DNA from: Lysobacter sp. Root76
GTDB lineage: Bacteria > Pseudomonadota > Gammaproteobacteria > Xanthomonadales > Xanthomonadaceae
Length of the DNA: 64,000 nucleotides
Direction: 5' to 3'
Assembly (NCBI RefSeq): GCF_001428685.1
Contig: NZ_LMIK01000008.1
Location: forward strand, 172,730-236,729
Part shown: piece after piece, positions 46,092 through 54,577 of the stretch
Layout: each line of letters starts with the position of its first letter
Numbering within the stretch: position 1 is the stretch's first letter
Notes under the pieces: model-generated
What the model was told of the DNA's origin: nothing
The model's database searches: none
What the model saw: the letters and a program-made list of their open reading frames with translations, nothing else
Made by a program: the position numbers and the translations under genes

Positions 46092-47909
46092 TCAGGCAGG
46101 CGCCGCCAGCGCCAGCGGTCCTTCGTCAAGGATTTCGCGCGGCCGGCACATCAACCACAGACTCATCAGCGCCGGCAGGCCGACCACCGCACAGGCCGCA
46201 ACCCAGGCGATCCTGGCGGGCAGCGACAGCGTGGTGCGCGGCAAACGCCACAGCGCGCCGAGCACGGACAACAGCAGCAGTGCGCCGGCGATGAACTTGG
46301 CCTCGCGCGGCACCGGTGGCGTCGCCATGTCGAGCGACGGCAGGTAGCCCGAGTACCAGCCCCGCGCCGCCTTCTGCACTTGGTACAGCAACGGCGAGGT
46401 GTACCAGTTCTGATAACGCCAGGCGACCGGATAGTCCATGGCCAGATCGCGGCGCGCCACCGTAGCCACCCGGCCGGCGGCGTCCACGCGCATCAACACC
46501 TGATACGGCAAGGCGCCCTCGGCGTTGTACGAGGAATGCGTGAACAGGAACGAGATCAAATAGCCGTCCAGCAGTTCCATCAGATCGACGCGCACCAGGT
46601 CGCCGGAGCGGCCCGGCAGCGGCACGCGCTGGCGCGGCGTGAGCACGCCGTCGGCGCTGTCCAGTTCGGCCAGGTCGTAGAAGTACAGCGCACGATTGCT
46701 GAGCAGGGCGGCGTTGTCGCCCATCTTGTCGATCCCGGTCAGGACTTCGCCTTGCGGCAGACGTGCGCGCGGCAGCACGCGCTGCTCGTCGCTGTCGTAT
46801 TGATAGACCGCGCTGCGGCCGACCAGCAGACCTTCGGGGCCGGGCTGCACCGGCTCCGGGAAGGCGACCTGGCCGTCGACGCCGAGACTGCCGACCGCGC
46901 GCCTGTCGACCAAACTGTAGCCCTGCAAGCGCATGCTGTCGTGACTGAACACCCAGCGCACCCGACGCTCCGCGTCGTCGAATTCCATCGGCATGGCGTT
47001 GCCCAGCTGGTTGCGCTGCGGCAAGCCGCGCAGGCCGGGACCGGCGCCGAAGATCTCCGATATCTGCGCCTGCTCGCGCCACAGCACGGCCTGCGGATCG
47101 CGGCTGCGTTCCAGGCCCTTGCGTATCAGGTCCTTGCCCTCGGAGAACTCGGCCTCCTTCTCGCCGCCAGGCGGCGCGACGGCGATGTTGTTGGGGTGCG
47201 AGCCCTGCGCAATCCAGACGAACTCGACCCCGAAGCCCACCACCACCAGCGCGAACCACATCGCGAACTGCAGCGGTATCGCGATGAGCAGGGTGCCGGC
47301 GGCGGTGCGTGGCAGCGCACTCAGGTCGGGCTTGAACGCGACCAGCAGCATCGCCGCCAGCAAGATCAGCAGGTACGACTGCAAGGCGATCGCGCCCAAC
47401 CCGGTGGCGCGCGCGATCAGCAGGCCCAGCAACAGCACCAGCGCCGACCAGCTGTAGCGCTTGTCCGCGAGCATCGCGTAGCTGCCCGCCAGGTAGGCGC
47501 ACAGCGCGACCAGCAGGCCCGAACAGGCCAGCCACAGATGACGCAGGTCGAGTACGCGCGCGGTCATGAACTCCTGCCAGGCCTCGGCCAGCAACAGCGG
47601 CAGCAGCACCGCGACCGTCAGCAGGACCGCCCCGGCGCCGAACAGCGCCGACGCGACGCGCCAATGCGGCAAGGGCCGGTGCAGCAGGTTCAACCAGGCG
47701 TTCGGACGCCGGTAGCCGCCCATCTGGTACAGGCCCAGCAACAGGCCGCTGACCGCATAGGCGGTGCCGATGGCCTGATAGACCACGTACGACTGCTGCG
47801 CCATGTCGAGAACACGGCCCATGAAACCCAGCACGATGAGCTGCAGGCTGGCGTAGGCGATGGCCCAGGCGCGGAAGCGCAGCAGTTCGGCCTTGAACAA
47901 ATCCCACAT
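46092..47909 (-). CDS. ABC transporter permease, GntR-linked
   Basis: A 605-residue membrane protein. About six segments occupy the first 240 residues (IAYASLQLIVLGFMG; GAVLLTVAVLLPLLLAEAW; LVLLLGLLIARATGL), then a soluble region of about 280 residues with WD/PQQ-like beta pattern (FSHDSMRLQGYSLVD; GRSAVYQYDSDEQRV), and two closing membrane segments. The large periplasmic or cytoplasmic sensor-like insert is unusual for an ABC permease. Substrate unknown. It is the third gene of the GntR-ATPase-permease operon. Confidence 0.75.
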   Translation of the reverse strand: MWDLFKAELLRFRAWAIAYASLQLIVLGFMGRVLDMAQQSYVVYQAIGTAYAVSGLLLGLYQMGGYRRPNAWLNLLHRPLPHWRVASALFGAGAVLLTVAVLLPLLLAEAWQEFMTARVLDLRHLWLACSGLLVALCAYLAGSYAMLADKRYSWSALVLLLGLLIARATGLGAIALQSYLLILLAAMLLVAFKPDLSALPRTAAGTLLIAIPLQFAMWFALVVVGFGVEFVWIAQGSHPNNIAVAPPGGEKEAEFSEGKDLIRKGLERSRDPQAVLWREQAQISEIFGAGPGLRGLPQRNQLGNAMPMEFDDAERRVRWVFSHDSMRLQGYSLVDRRAVGSLGVDGQVAFPEPVQPGPEGLLVGRSAVYQYDSDEQRVLPRARLPQGEVLTGIDKMGDNAALLSNRALYFYDLAELDSADGVLTPRQRVPLPGRSGDLVRVDLMELLDGYLISFLFTHSSYNAEGALPYQVLMRVDAAGRVATVARRDLAMDYPVAWRYQNWYTSPLLYQVQKAARGWYSGYLPSLDMATPPVPREAKFIAGALLLLSVLGALWRLPRTTLSLPARIAWVAACAVVGLPALMSLWLMCRPREILDEGPLALAAPA

Positions 47910-47937
47910 GGCGAATTCCCCGAATGAGCGAGCCGTG

Positions 47938-48867
47938 TCAGCCCGCCGCGTCCATGGCGGCGGGCGGTGCGGCGTGGTTCTTGGCCAGGAAGCCGTTGAC
48001 CGCGCGGTCCAGGCCGACAGGCATGCTTTGCACCGAGCGTGCGCCGTTGGCGCGCAGGAACTGGGCGAAGTCCTCGTCCTGGTCCAGCACCAGGTAGTGA
48101 TGCAGGCCGTCCAGGCGCTGCGCCTGCAACAGACCGGGCACGGTCCGCGGATCGGGCCCCTTGAACGGGATATCGGCGATCCAATGCCGCACGCGCGCGC
48201 AGAAATCCTCCGGCGCCGACATGTTCTTGAGCTGGCCGCGCTCAAGGATGATGAGGTTGTCGGCGACGCGCTCGATCTCCTCCATCTGATGCGAGCAATA
48301 CACCACGGTGCAGTCGTCGCCGCTGTTGCTGTACATCAGCGACTCCAGGAACGCGCGCTTGGCGACCACGTCCAGGCCCAGAGTCGGCTCGTCCAGCACC
48401 AGCAGTTCCGGCCCCTGCGCCAGCGCGATCGCCAGGTTCAGGCCGGCGCGTTCGCCGCGAGAGAGCTGGCCGACCTTCTGTTCCGGCAGCACGTGGTAGT
48501 GGTCGAGCACGCCGCGAAACGCGGCTTCGTTCCAACGCCGGTACTGGCGCCGGTGCATGTCGACCACCGCAGCGACCCGCATCCAGCCCGGCAGGGTGTG
48601 CTCCTCGTTGACGAAGCCGATGCGCTCGCGGTCGCCAGGCGTGAGCCGCTGGCTGTCGCGGCCCAGGATGGCGGCCGTGCCCGCGCTCGGCGGCAGGAAG
48701 CCGAGCAGGATCCGGAACAGGGTCGATTTGCCGGCGCCGTTGGCGCCGACGATCGCGTGGATGCCGCCGCGCGGAATGCGCAGGTCGAGGCGGTCCAGCG
48801 CGAGCTTGCGGCCGTAGCGCTTGCTCAGCGCCTGGGTCTGGATCACGTAGTCGTGGCTGTCGGACAT
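47938..48867 (-). CDS. ABC transporter ATP-binding protein
   Basis: A 309-residue ATPase. Walker A GANGAGKSTLFRILLG, Q-loop region GFVNEEHTLPGW, signature QLSRGERAGLNLAIAL (a variant of LSGGQ with Arg), Walker B LLVLDEPTLGLD and H-loop YCSHQMEE. A C-terminal 70 residues extend beyond the nucleotide-binding domain. The Ytr/bacitracin-type family fits the GntR neighbour. 28 bases lie between this gene and the permease. Confidence 0.9.
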   Translation of the reverse strand: MSDSHDYVIQTQALSKRYGRKLALDRLDLRIPRGGIHAIVGANGAGKSTLFRILLGFLPPSAGTAAILGRDSQRLTPGDRERIGFVNEEHTLPGWMRVAAVVDMHRRQYRRWNEAAFRGVLDHYHVLPEQKVGQLSRGERAGLNLAIALAQGPELLVLDEPTLGLDVVAKRAFLESLMYSNSGDDCTVVYCSHQMEEIERVADNLIILERGQLKNMSAPEDFCARVRHWIADIPFKGPDPRTVPGLLQAQRLDGLHHYLVLDQDEDFAQFLRANGARSVQSMPVGLDRAVNGFLAKNHAAPPAAMDAAG

Positions 48868-48901
48868 GGCGGCGGGCCTGGGTGGGAGCGGACGTCAGGG
48901 T

Positions 48902-49312
48902 TCAGGCGGTCTTGCGTGGAACCAGCGCGAGAAACTCTCGCTGCAGGCGCGCCTGCAGCTCCTCCGACGCGTAGCCCAGCGCGATCACGTCCTGCATGAA
49001 GCGCTGCACGGCGTCCTCGAGGCGGCGCTCGCGCTCGGACTCGCTCAGGCGCTGGCGCACCGGCGCCACGTACAGGCCCAGGCCCTGGCGCGACTCCAGC
49101 CAGCCTTCCGCGGTCAGCTCGGCGTAGGCCTTGGCGACCGTGTTCGGATTGATCGCCAGCTGCTGGGCCAGGCCGCGCACGCTGGGCAGCTTGTCGCCGG
49201 CAACGAGTTCGGCGGTGGCGATCTTCATGCGCACCCCGTCGGCGATCTGCTTGCCGATCGGGCGCGGATCGCCGGTCGCGATCTGGATCATCAGGGGGCT
49301 GGTACGGGCCAT
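48902..49312 (-). CDS. YtrA-type GntR-family repressor
   Basis: A 136-residue regulator. Winged helix-turn-helix (about 12-80: PIGKQIADGVRMKIATAELV, LPSVRGLAQQLAINPNTVAKAY) plus a short helical tail, which marks the YtrA subgroup that controls ABC transporter operons. AGGA precedes ATG 49312. A perfect 10-bp inverted repeat stands 12 bases upstream of its start, so it very probably represses its own operon. Confidence 0.9.
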   Translation of the reverse strand: MARTSPLMIQIATGDPRPIGKQIADGVRMKIATAELVAGDKLPSVRGLAQQLAINPNTVAKAYAELTAEGWLESRQGLGLYVAPVRQRLSESERERRLEDAVQRFMQDVIALGYASEELQARLQREFLALVPRKTA

Positions 49313-49324
49313 CAGGGCGTCCTG

Positions 49325-49360
49325 GACTGTACTAACTGTACTGTTGTAACTAGTACAGTC
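49325..49360. promoter_or_regulatory. Operator of the GntR/ABC operon
   Basis: GACTGTACTA (49325-49334) and TAGTACAGTC (49351-49360) form a perfect inverted repeat with a 16-base spacer that itself carries a further ACTGTAC half-site. This is the spaced TGTAC-type palindrome used by YtrA-like repressors. Confidence 0.75.
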
Positions 49361-49506
49361 GAAACGGCCTTTCCTGTCAATCCGGTTCGTCGCCGTATCC
49401 AGGGTTTCGTCGCAAAGCCCGGTCATCGCGCGTCACGCCGCGGTCATGGCCCTGACATAGCCGCTTAACGACTTGCGAACAGGCTTGCCCAAACCGGGAG
49501 CCGCGC

Positions 49507-50688
49507 ATGCGCTACGCGATCGTCACCGAGACCTACCCGCCGGAAATCAACGGCGTCGCTCTGACCGTGCAAGGTCTGGAGCAGGGTCTGCGCGCGCGCG
49601 GCCACGAGGTCGCCCTGGTGCGCCCGCGCCAGTTGCACGAACGCAGCAGCGCCGCCCACGAACTGCTGGTGCGCAGCCTGCCGCTGCCGCGCTACCCCGG
49701 TCTGCGCGTGGGCCTACCGGCGACGCGACGCCTGACCGAAGCCTGGCGCGCGCAACCGCCGGATGCGATCTACGTCGCCACCGAAGGCCCGCTGGGCTGG
49801 TCGGCGCTGCGGGCGGCGCGGCGCCTGGGCGTGCCGGTCGCGACCGGCTTCCACACCCGCTTCGACGAATACATGCGCGACTACGGCGCGCCGTTCCTGG
49901 TCGGCACGGCGCTGCGCTGGATGCGCCGCTTCCACAACGGCGCGGACGCCACCCTGGTGCCGACCCGCGAACTGGCCGAGTTCCTGCGCACGCAAGGCTT
50001 CTCCGACGTGGTCCGGCTGCCGCGCGCGGTCGACACCGCGCTGTTCGATCCGAGCCGCCGCAGCGAAACCTTGCGCCAGGCCTGGGGCGCCGACGCGGCC
50101 GACCCGGTCGCGATCTACGTCGGCCGGATCGCCGCGGAGAAAAATCTCGACCTGGCCGTACGCGCCTTCCGCGCCCTGCAGCAGCAACGCCCGCAGGCGC
50201 GCTTCGTCTGGGTCGGCGACGGCCCGGCGCGCGCCAGACTGCAGCGCGAGCATCCGGACTTCGTGTTCTGCGGCGTGCAGCGCGGCGCCGCACTGGCCGA
50301 GCACTTCGCCAGCGGCGACCTGTTCCTGTTCCCCAGCCGCAGCGAAACCTTCGGCAACGTGACCCTGGAAGCCATGGCCAGCGGCGTGCCCACGGTCGCG
50401 TTCGACTACGGCGCCGCCCACGAACACCTGCGCGACGGCGAGCACGGCGCCGCGGTCGCCGACACCGACGACGCCGGCTTCGTCGCCGCCGCGCTCCGCA
50501 TCGGCGGCGACGACGCGCTGCGCGGCGCGATGTCGCGCGCCGGCCGCGCCGCGATCTCCGGCCTGCGCCCGGAGCAGGTCGCCGCCGACTTCGATGCCCT
50601 GCTGTCGGGACTGGCCGAAACCGCACCGCGCCGCCCGCCGCGGCACGGCGCGGCCCTGTCTGTGCAAGACGAACGGGAGGTCGTATGA
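49507..50688 (+). CDS. GT4-family glycosyltransferase
   Basis: A 393-residue cytoplasmic enzyme with GT-B fold. N-terminal: IVTETYPPEINGVALTVQG; middle: GFHTRFDEYMRDYG; C-terminal donor site: VGRIAAEKNLDLAVRAF and SRSETFGNVTLEAMASGVP (the E-x7-E). Close in pattern to bacterial alpha-mannosyltransferases that act on phosphatidyl-inositol mannoside-like or diacylglycerol acceptors; specificity cannot be fixed. GGGAG precedes the ATG. The stop overlaps the PAP2 ATG by four bases. Confidence 0.88.
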   Translation: MRYAIVTETYPPEINGVALTVQGLEQGLRARGHEVALVRPRQLHERSSAAHELLVRSLPLPRYPGLRVGLPATRRLTEAWRAQPPDAIYVATEGPLGWSALRAARRLGVPVATGFHTRFDEYMRDYGAPFLVGTALRWMRRFHNGADATLVPTRELAEFLRTQGFSDVVRLPRAVDTALFDPSRRSETLRQAWGADAADPVAIYVGRIAAEKNLDLAVRAFRALQQQRPQARFVWVGDGPARARLQREHPDFVFCGVQRGAALAEHFASGDLFLFPSRSETFGNVTLEAMASGVPTVAFDYGAAHEHLRDGEHGAAVADTDDAGFVAAALRIGGDDALRGAMSRAGRAAISGLRPEQVAADFDALLSGLAETAPRRPPRHGAALSVQDEREVV

Positions 50689-51236
50689 ACCGCATGCCGC
50701 TGCGCAAACGTTTCAACGCCGGCGATTCCGGCTGGTGCCTGCGCGCGAACCGGGTCTGCGAGCGCAGCGGATCGCGCGTGTACTTCGCCGCGATCAGCCG
50801 CCTCGGCGACGGCGTGTTCTGGTACCTGCTGATGGGCGCGCTGATCGTGGCCGACGGCTACGACGGCCTGCTCGCCTCGGCCCATCTGGCCGCGACCGGC
50901 GTGATCGCGCTGACCTTGTACAAGCTGCTCAAGCGCTGGACCCGACGCCCGCGGCCGTTCGCCTCCGACGCGCGCATCCACGCCTGGGTCGCGCCGCTGG
51001 ACGAATTCAGCTTCCCGTCCGGCCACACCCTGCATGCGGTCGCCTTCAGCCTGGTGGCGATGGCGCACTACCCGCTGCTGGCCTGGCTGCTGGTGCCCTT
51101 CACCGCCAGCGTCGCGCTGTCCCGGGTCGTGCTCGGCCTGCACTACCCCAGCGACGTACTGGCCGCGACGGCAATCGGCAGCGCGCTGGCGGGCTTGTCG
51201 CTGTGGCTGGTGCCCGGGGTGTCGCTGTTCGCTTGA
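50685..51236 (+). CDS. PAP2-superfamily phosphatase
   Basis: A 183-residue inner-membrane lipid phosphatase. Complete three-part motif: KRWTRRPRP, FPSGHTLHA and SRVVLGLHYPSDV. About four membrane segments (VFWYLLMGALIVADGY; YPLLAWLLVPFTASVAL; LAGLSLWLVPGVSLF). GGGAGG lies four bases before the ATG. Coupling to the glycosyltransferase suggests a joint glycolipid pathway, for example dephosphorylation of a lipid intermediate. Confidence 0.9.
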   Translation: MNRMPLRKRFNAGDSGWCLRANRVCERSGSRVYFAAISRLGDGVFWYLLMGALIVADGYDGLLASAHLAATGVIALTLYKLLKRWTRRPRPFASDARIHAWVAPLDEFSFPSGHTLHAVAFSLVAMAHYPLLAWLLVPFTASVALSRVVLGLHYPSDVLAATAIGSALAGLSLWLVPGVSLFA

Positions 51237-51288
51237 GTCCCGCCGGCGCGATCATGCGGTTCGCTACGCTAGCCACAACCTGCACTTA

Positions 51289-51327
51289 GCCCCTCTCCCG
51301 CCCGCGGGAGAGAGGTTGGGGTGAGGG
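51289..51327. repeat. Dispersed palindromic repeat family A
   Basis: CCCCTCTCCCGC against GCGGGAGAGAGGTTGGGGTGAGGG, with a short centre. Lies in the gap after the PAP2 gene. Confidence 0.8.
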
Positions 51328-51353
51328 TCTCCACGAGCCGGGCGATCGAAGAC

Positions 51354-52238
51354 TCACCCCCACTCCGCAAACGCCGCACGCTCGATCGCCGGCGCCTGCT
51401 GCCCCCGCCAATCGCGATCGTTGGCGACCTGCGCACGATCGCGACTGGCGTCCAACGCGTTGAAATCCAGATCCGCCACCGCCCAGCGCTGATCGCCGCG
51501 GGTGACCGCGACGATGCCGTCGGCGGGCAGGCCCACGTCCATCGGCGCGTAGATCGCGGCCTCGCCGGTGTTGACGTCCAGCGCCGGGCTCCAGGCCGCG
51601 TCGCCCGCGGTCACCGCCTGGGCGACGAAGCAGCGGTTCTCCAGGGCGCGCGCCAGGCAGCCCACGCGCACGCGGGTGGCGCCGGCCTCGGTGTCGGTGC
51701 AGCTGGGCGCTACGAGCAGGCGCGCGCCGGCCTCGCACTGCGCGCGCACCGGCAGCGGGAACTCGATGTCGTAGCAGACCGCGATGCCCACGCGCGTAGC
51801 CTCGAGCGCGAACACGCGCAGCGCGTCGCCGGCTTCGATCACCGCGGCGCGCTTCTCGAAACCCGTCAGTTGCAGTTTGTCCTGCCACAGCACGCCGCCG
51901 TCGGGAGCGAAGGCGTAGCTGCGATTGCGGTAGCGCCCGCGGCCGTTGTCGAGCAGGAAGCTGCCGGCGACCACATGCATGCGCAGCTCGCGCGCGAGCA
52001 GGCCGTAAAGTTCGAGCCAGGCGCCGTGATAGGCCTGGATGGCCACCAGCGAGGCGTGCAGATCGCCCTGAGTCGCGGCACCGAAGGTCGCGCCCAGCTC
52101 CAGGGCCAGGTACTCGGGCAGCACCGCCAGCTGAGCGCCCGCGCGCTTGGCCTCGCCCAGCCAGCGCGCCTGCTTGTCGGCGAATTCGGCGAAGCTGCGC
52201 GGCGCATCGATCGCGTACTTGGCGACCGCGACCCTCAA
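51354..52238 (-). CDS. Carbon-nitrogen hydrolase (nitrilase superfamily)
   Basis: A 294-residue cytoplasmic amidase. Catalytic triad Glu42 (LPEYLALE), Lys121 (WQDKLQLT) and Cys155 (GIAVCYDIEFP). The start is a TTG at 52238 overlapping the stop of the upstream acetyltransferase (TTGA), eight bases after GGAG. The enzyme is usually encoded next to or fused with a GNAT protein, as here, which suggests that one modifies what the other hydrolyses. Substrate unknown. Confidence 0.88.
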   Translation of the reverse strand: MRVAVAKYAIDAPRSFAEFADKQARWLGEAKRAGAQLAVLPEYLALELGATFGAATQGDLHASLVAIQAYHGAWLELYGLLARELRMHVVAGSFLLDNGRGRYRNRSYAFAPDGGVLWQDKLQLTGFEKRAAVIEAGDALRVFALEATRVGIAVCYDIEFPLPVRAQCEAGARLLVAPSCTDTEAGATRVRVGCLARALENRCFVAQAVTAGDAAWSPALDVNTGEAAIYAPMDVGLPADGIVAVTRGDQRWAVADLDFNALDASRDRAQVANDRDWRGQQAPAIERAAFAEWG

Positions 52239-52843
52239 CGCTGCCGCTCCAGCGGCCGCAGCCAGAACGCCAGGCTGTGCGCGACTTCGCCGCGGCCGAT
52301 CTCGCGCCACGGCAGGCTGGCACGCAGCTCCGGACGCTGGCGATAGCCGCGCTTGCCCCAGAACTCGTCGTTGCTGCGCTGGAACGGCGGCCGCCGCTGA
52401 TCGTCGGCGGCGCGTTCGACCGCGCAGAAACCGGTCCAGTCGAAACCGCCGAGCGAACGCGCATGCGCCTCGCGCTCATCGAAGAAGCGATGACCCAGAC
52501 CGCGGCCGCGGTACGCCGGCAACAGCACCGACTCGCCGCAATAGAACACCTTTTTGGAATCCACCGCACTGTCGGCGAACGGCGTCAGGAAAGCGTCGGA
52601 TTCGTCGCTCAAGGGCAATCCCGTGGAGGCGCCGACCACCTGCGCGCCGTCGAAGGCCAGCACCGCGATGCTGCGCCAGGAACGCAGGTACGTCTGCAGA
52701 TACTCCGCCTCGTAAGCGAGGTCGCCTTCGTAGAGGTAGGGCCATTCGCGGAATACCGCGATGCGCAGCCGCGCGAGGTCGTCCAGATAGGGAGCGATCG
52801 CCTCACCCGAGTAGCGGCGCACTTCGATCATGGACGCGTTCAT
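52235..52843 (-). CDS. GNAT-family N-acetyltransferase
   Basis: A 202-residue acetyltransferase. The acetyl-CoA loop is LLPAYRGRGLGHRFFDEREA; strand and helix around GFDWTGFCAVERA complete the fold. Start MNASMIEVRRY (52843) chosen, though ATG 52831 is also possible; neither has a clear ribosome site. Translationally coupled to the nitrilase-like gene. Confidence 0.85.
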   Translation of the reverse strand: MNASMIEVRRYSGEAIAPYLDDLARLRIAVFREWPYLYEGDLAYEAEYLQTYLRSWRSIAVLAFDGAQVVGASTGLPLSDESDAFLTPFADSAVDSKKVFYCGESVLLPAYRGRGLGHRFFDEREAHARSLGGFDWTGFCAVERAADDQRRPPFQRSNDEFWGKRGYRQRPELRASLPWREIGRGEVAHSLAFWLRPLERQR

Positions 52844-52953
52844 GGCCTGCAGTTTAGGCCAATGCGCGGGCGCGAGCGCCGGTAACCGACCGGCGCAGCA
52901 GCAGTCCGATTGGCGGTAAGCGTTCATCGCCGGCCTCCATGAAAACGCAAAGA

Positions 52954-52980
52954 ACGACCGCGGGCGTCCTGCCCGCGGTC
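52954..52980 (-). terminator. Terminator of creD
   Basis: GACCGCGGGC and GCCCGCGGTC (minus strand) with a seven-base loop, then TTCTTTGCGTTTTC, 17 bases after the creD stop. Confidence 0.65.
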
Positions 52981-52996
52981 GCACCACCGCTCCCGA

Positions 52997-54364
52997 TCAA
53001 CGTGCCAGCGGACGCGAACCGGCGAGCTGGTACCAATCGACCTTGCGCGTGATCACCATCACCGCGGCCAGGATCAGGAACAGCAGGCCCGCGCCCATCA
53101 CCAGCGCGTTGTCTTCCGAAACCAGCAGGCCGTAGAGCGCGCCGTACAGCGTCGCCAGCATGGCCGCGAAGCCCAGGCCGCGGCCGACGCTGCGCAACAC
53201 CGCGCTCAGGTAGAAGCCGAGCAGCCCGATACAGGCCACGCTCGCCGCCAGATAGGCCCAGGAGAAGGCGATGTGCTCGCTGAGGCTGACCAGCAGCAGG
53301 AAGAAGATCGCCAGGGCCAGGCCGACCAGGCCGTACTGGATCGGGTGGATCGGCAGTTGCTTGATCAGTTCGAAGATGAAGAAGCCGACGAAGGTCAGCA
53401 GCACGAACAGCAGGCCGTATTTGCTGGCGCGATCGGCCTGCGAATAGACGTTGACCGGATCGACCAGGGCCACCGCCACCGCGTCGATGCCGCCGGTGGC
53501 GACGGTGTCGCTGTCGCTGGCCTCGCCGCCTTCCACGCTGGGCATGGTCTTGCCGTCCAGGAACTGGCGCTGTGCGCTGGTCGCCAGCGACGACACCTGC
53601 CAGTCGGCGTTGAAGCCCTGGGCGCCGATGTCGCGGGTGCGCGGCAGGAAGCTGCCGCCGAAGCGCGGGTGCTGCCAGCTCGACTGGATCGCGAAACGGT
53701 TGCTCTTGGCCAGCGGCACCAGCGCCAGCGATTCGGTACCGCCGAGGTTGAAGTCCAGCTCGGCACGCAGATTCAGCAGCTGGCCCGGCTCCGGCACCGC
53801 CAGCCGCGCGTGCACGCCGCCGCCGTCGCGGCTGCCCATGCCCTCCTCGACCTCGACCGCCTTGCCGTCGATGCGCAGCATCGGCGTGGACAGCAGGCCG
53901 CGCACGTCGGCGAAGCCGTAGCTCAGCCAGGGCTGGCCGATCTTGCGGGTGTGACCCAGCGGCGGCGCGGTCTTGGGCACTTCGGCGTGGAACTCGGCCT
54001 TGGCCTGGGCCTGCCATTCGTACACCCGCACCTCGTGCAGGCCGAGCCGGCGCGTGCTGGGCTTGAGCGGGCCGCGCACGTCCAGGGTGCTCGGGAAATA
54101 GGTCCAGCGGCCGGGCAGTTCATGCACGACCTTGCGCACGAAGCCCTTCTCGTCCTTTTCCTCGGTCGTGACGGTGTCGGTATAGGGCACCACCAGCACC
54201 GGACCGGTGAAGGCCTGGGCGCCGGCGTAGCTGCGCGCGATCGATGCGACCGCCTGGGTGCGGTAGGCCTGACGATCGGTGATCACGCCGCGGATCATCA
54301 GCAGCGGAATCAGGATCGCCAGGGTCATCCCCAGCACCAGAAATATTTTCAGCCAAAGTCGCAT
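52997..54364 (-). CDS. creD: Cell envelope integrity protein CreD
   Basis: A 455-residue inner-membrane protein of the CreBC regulon. N-terminal membrane segment (IFLVLGMTLAILIPLLMI), a large periplasmic domain of about 300 residues (SSWQHPRFGGSFLPRTRD) and five or six C-terminal helices (YGLLFVLLTFVGFFIFELIK; PIQYGLVGLALAIFFLLLVS). Exact biochemical role unknown; loss changes envelope and beta-lactam responses in other species. AGGAG precedes the ATG. It lies 213 bases after creC with a repeat region between. Confidence 0.94.
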   Translation of the reverse strand: MRLWLKIFLVLGMTLAILIPLLMIRGVITDRQAYRTQAVASIARSYAGAQAFTGPVLVVPYTDTVTTEEKDEKGFVRKVVHELPGRWTYFPSTLDVRGPLKPSTRRLGLHEVRVYEWQAQAKAEFHAEVPKTAPPLGHTRKIGQPWLSYGFADVRGLLSTPMLRIDGKAVEVEEGMGSRDGGGVHARLAVPEPGQLLNLRAELDFNLGGTESLALVPLAKSNRFAIQSSWQHPRFGGSFLPRTRDIGAQGFNADWQVSSLATSAQRQFLDGKTMPSVEGGEASDSDTVATGGIDAVAVALVDPVNVYSQADRASKYGLLFVLLTFVGFFIFELIKQLPIHPIQYGLVGLALAIFFLLLVSLSEHIAFSWAYLAASVACIGLLGFYLSAVLRSVGRGLGFAAMLATLYGALYGLLVSEDNALVMGAGLLFLILAAVMVITRKVDWYQLAGSRPLAR

Positions 54365-54449
54365 GTCGCTCTCCTGTCGTTGCGGTGACGGCAGGATCGA
54401 CAGGCCCTGGGTGGGGACGATGTGGGAACGGTGAAGCGTCGGTGAAGTG

Positions 54450-54560
54450 CTAGGAGCTAGGAGCTAGGAACTAAGAAAAACAGGAACGAGGAACTAGTGA
54501 AAAGCGAGGCTTTTACTAGTTGCTAGTTCCTAGTTACTAGTTCCTTGCTCGCTAGTTCCT
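54450..54560. repeat. CTAG-rich heptamer repeats around a hairpin
   Basis: Nine CTAG tetramers lie in 111 bases (54450, 54457, 54464, 54494, 54516, 54523, 54530, 54537, 54552). The left runs as CTAGGAG-type heptamers, the right as CTAGTTC-type heptamers, the reverse complement, around ACTAGTGAAAAGC-GAG-GCTTTTACTAGT. CTAG is normally rare in such genomes. Confidence 0.8.
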
Positions 54561-54577
54561 TGCTCGCCAGCGGCGCC

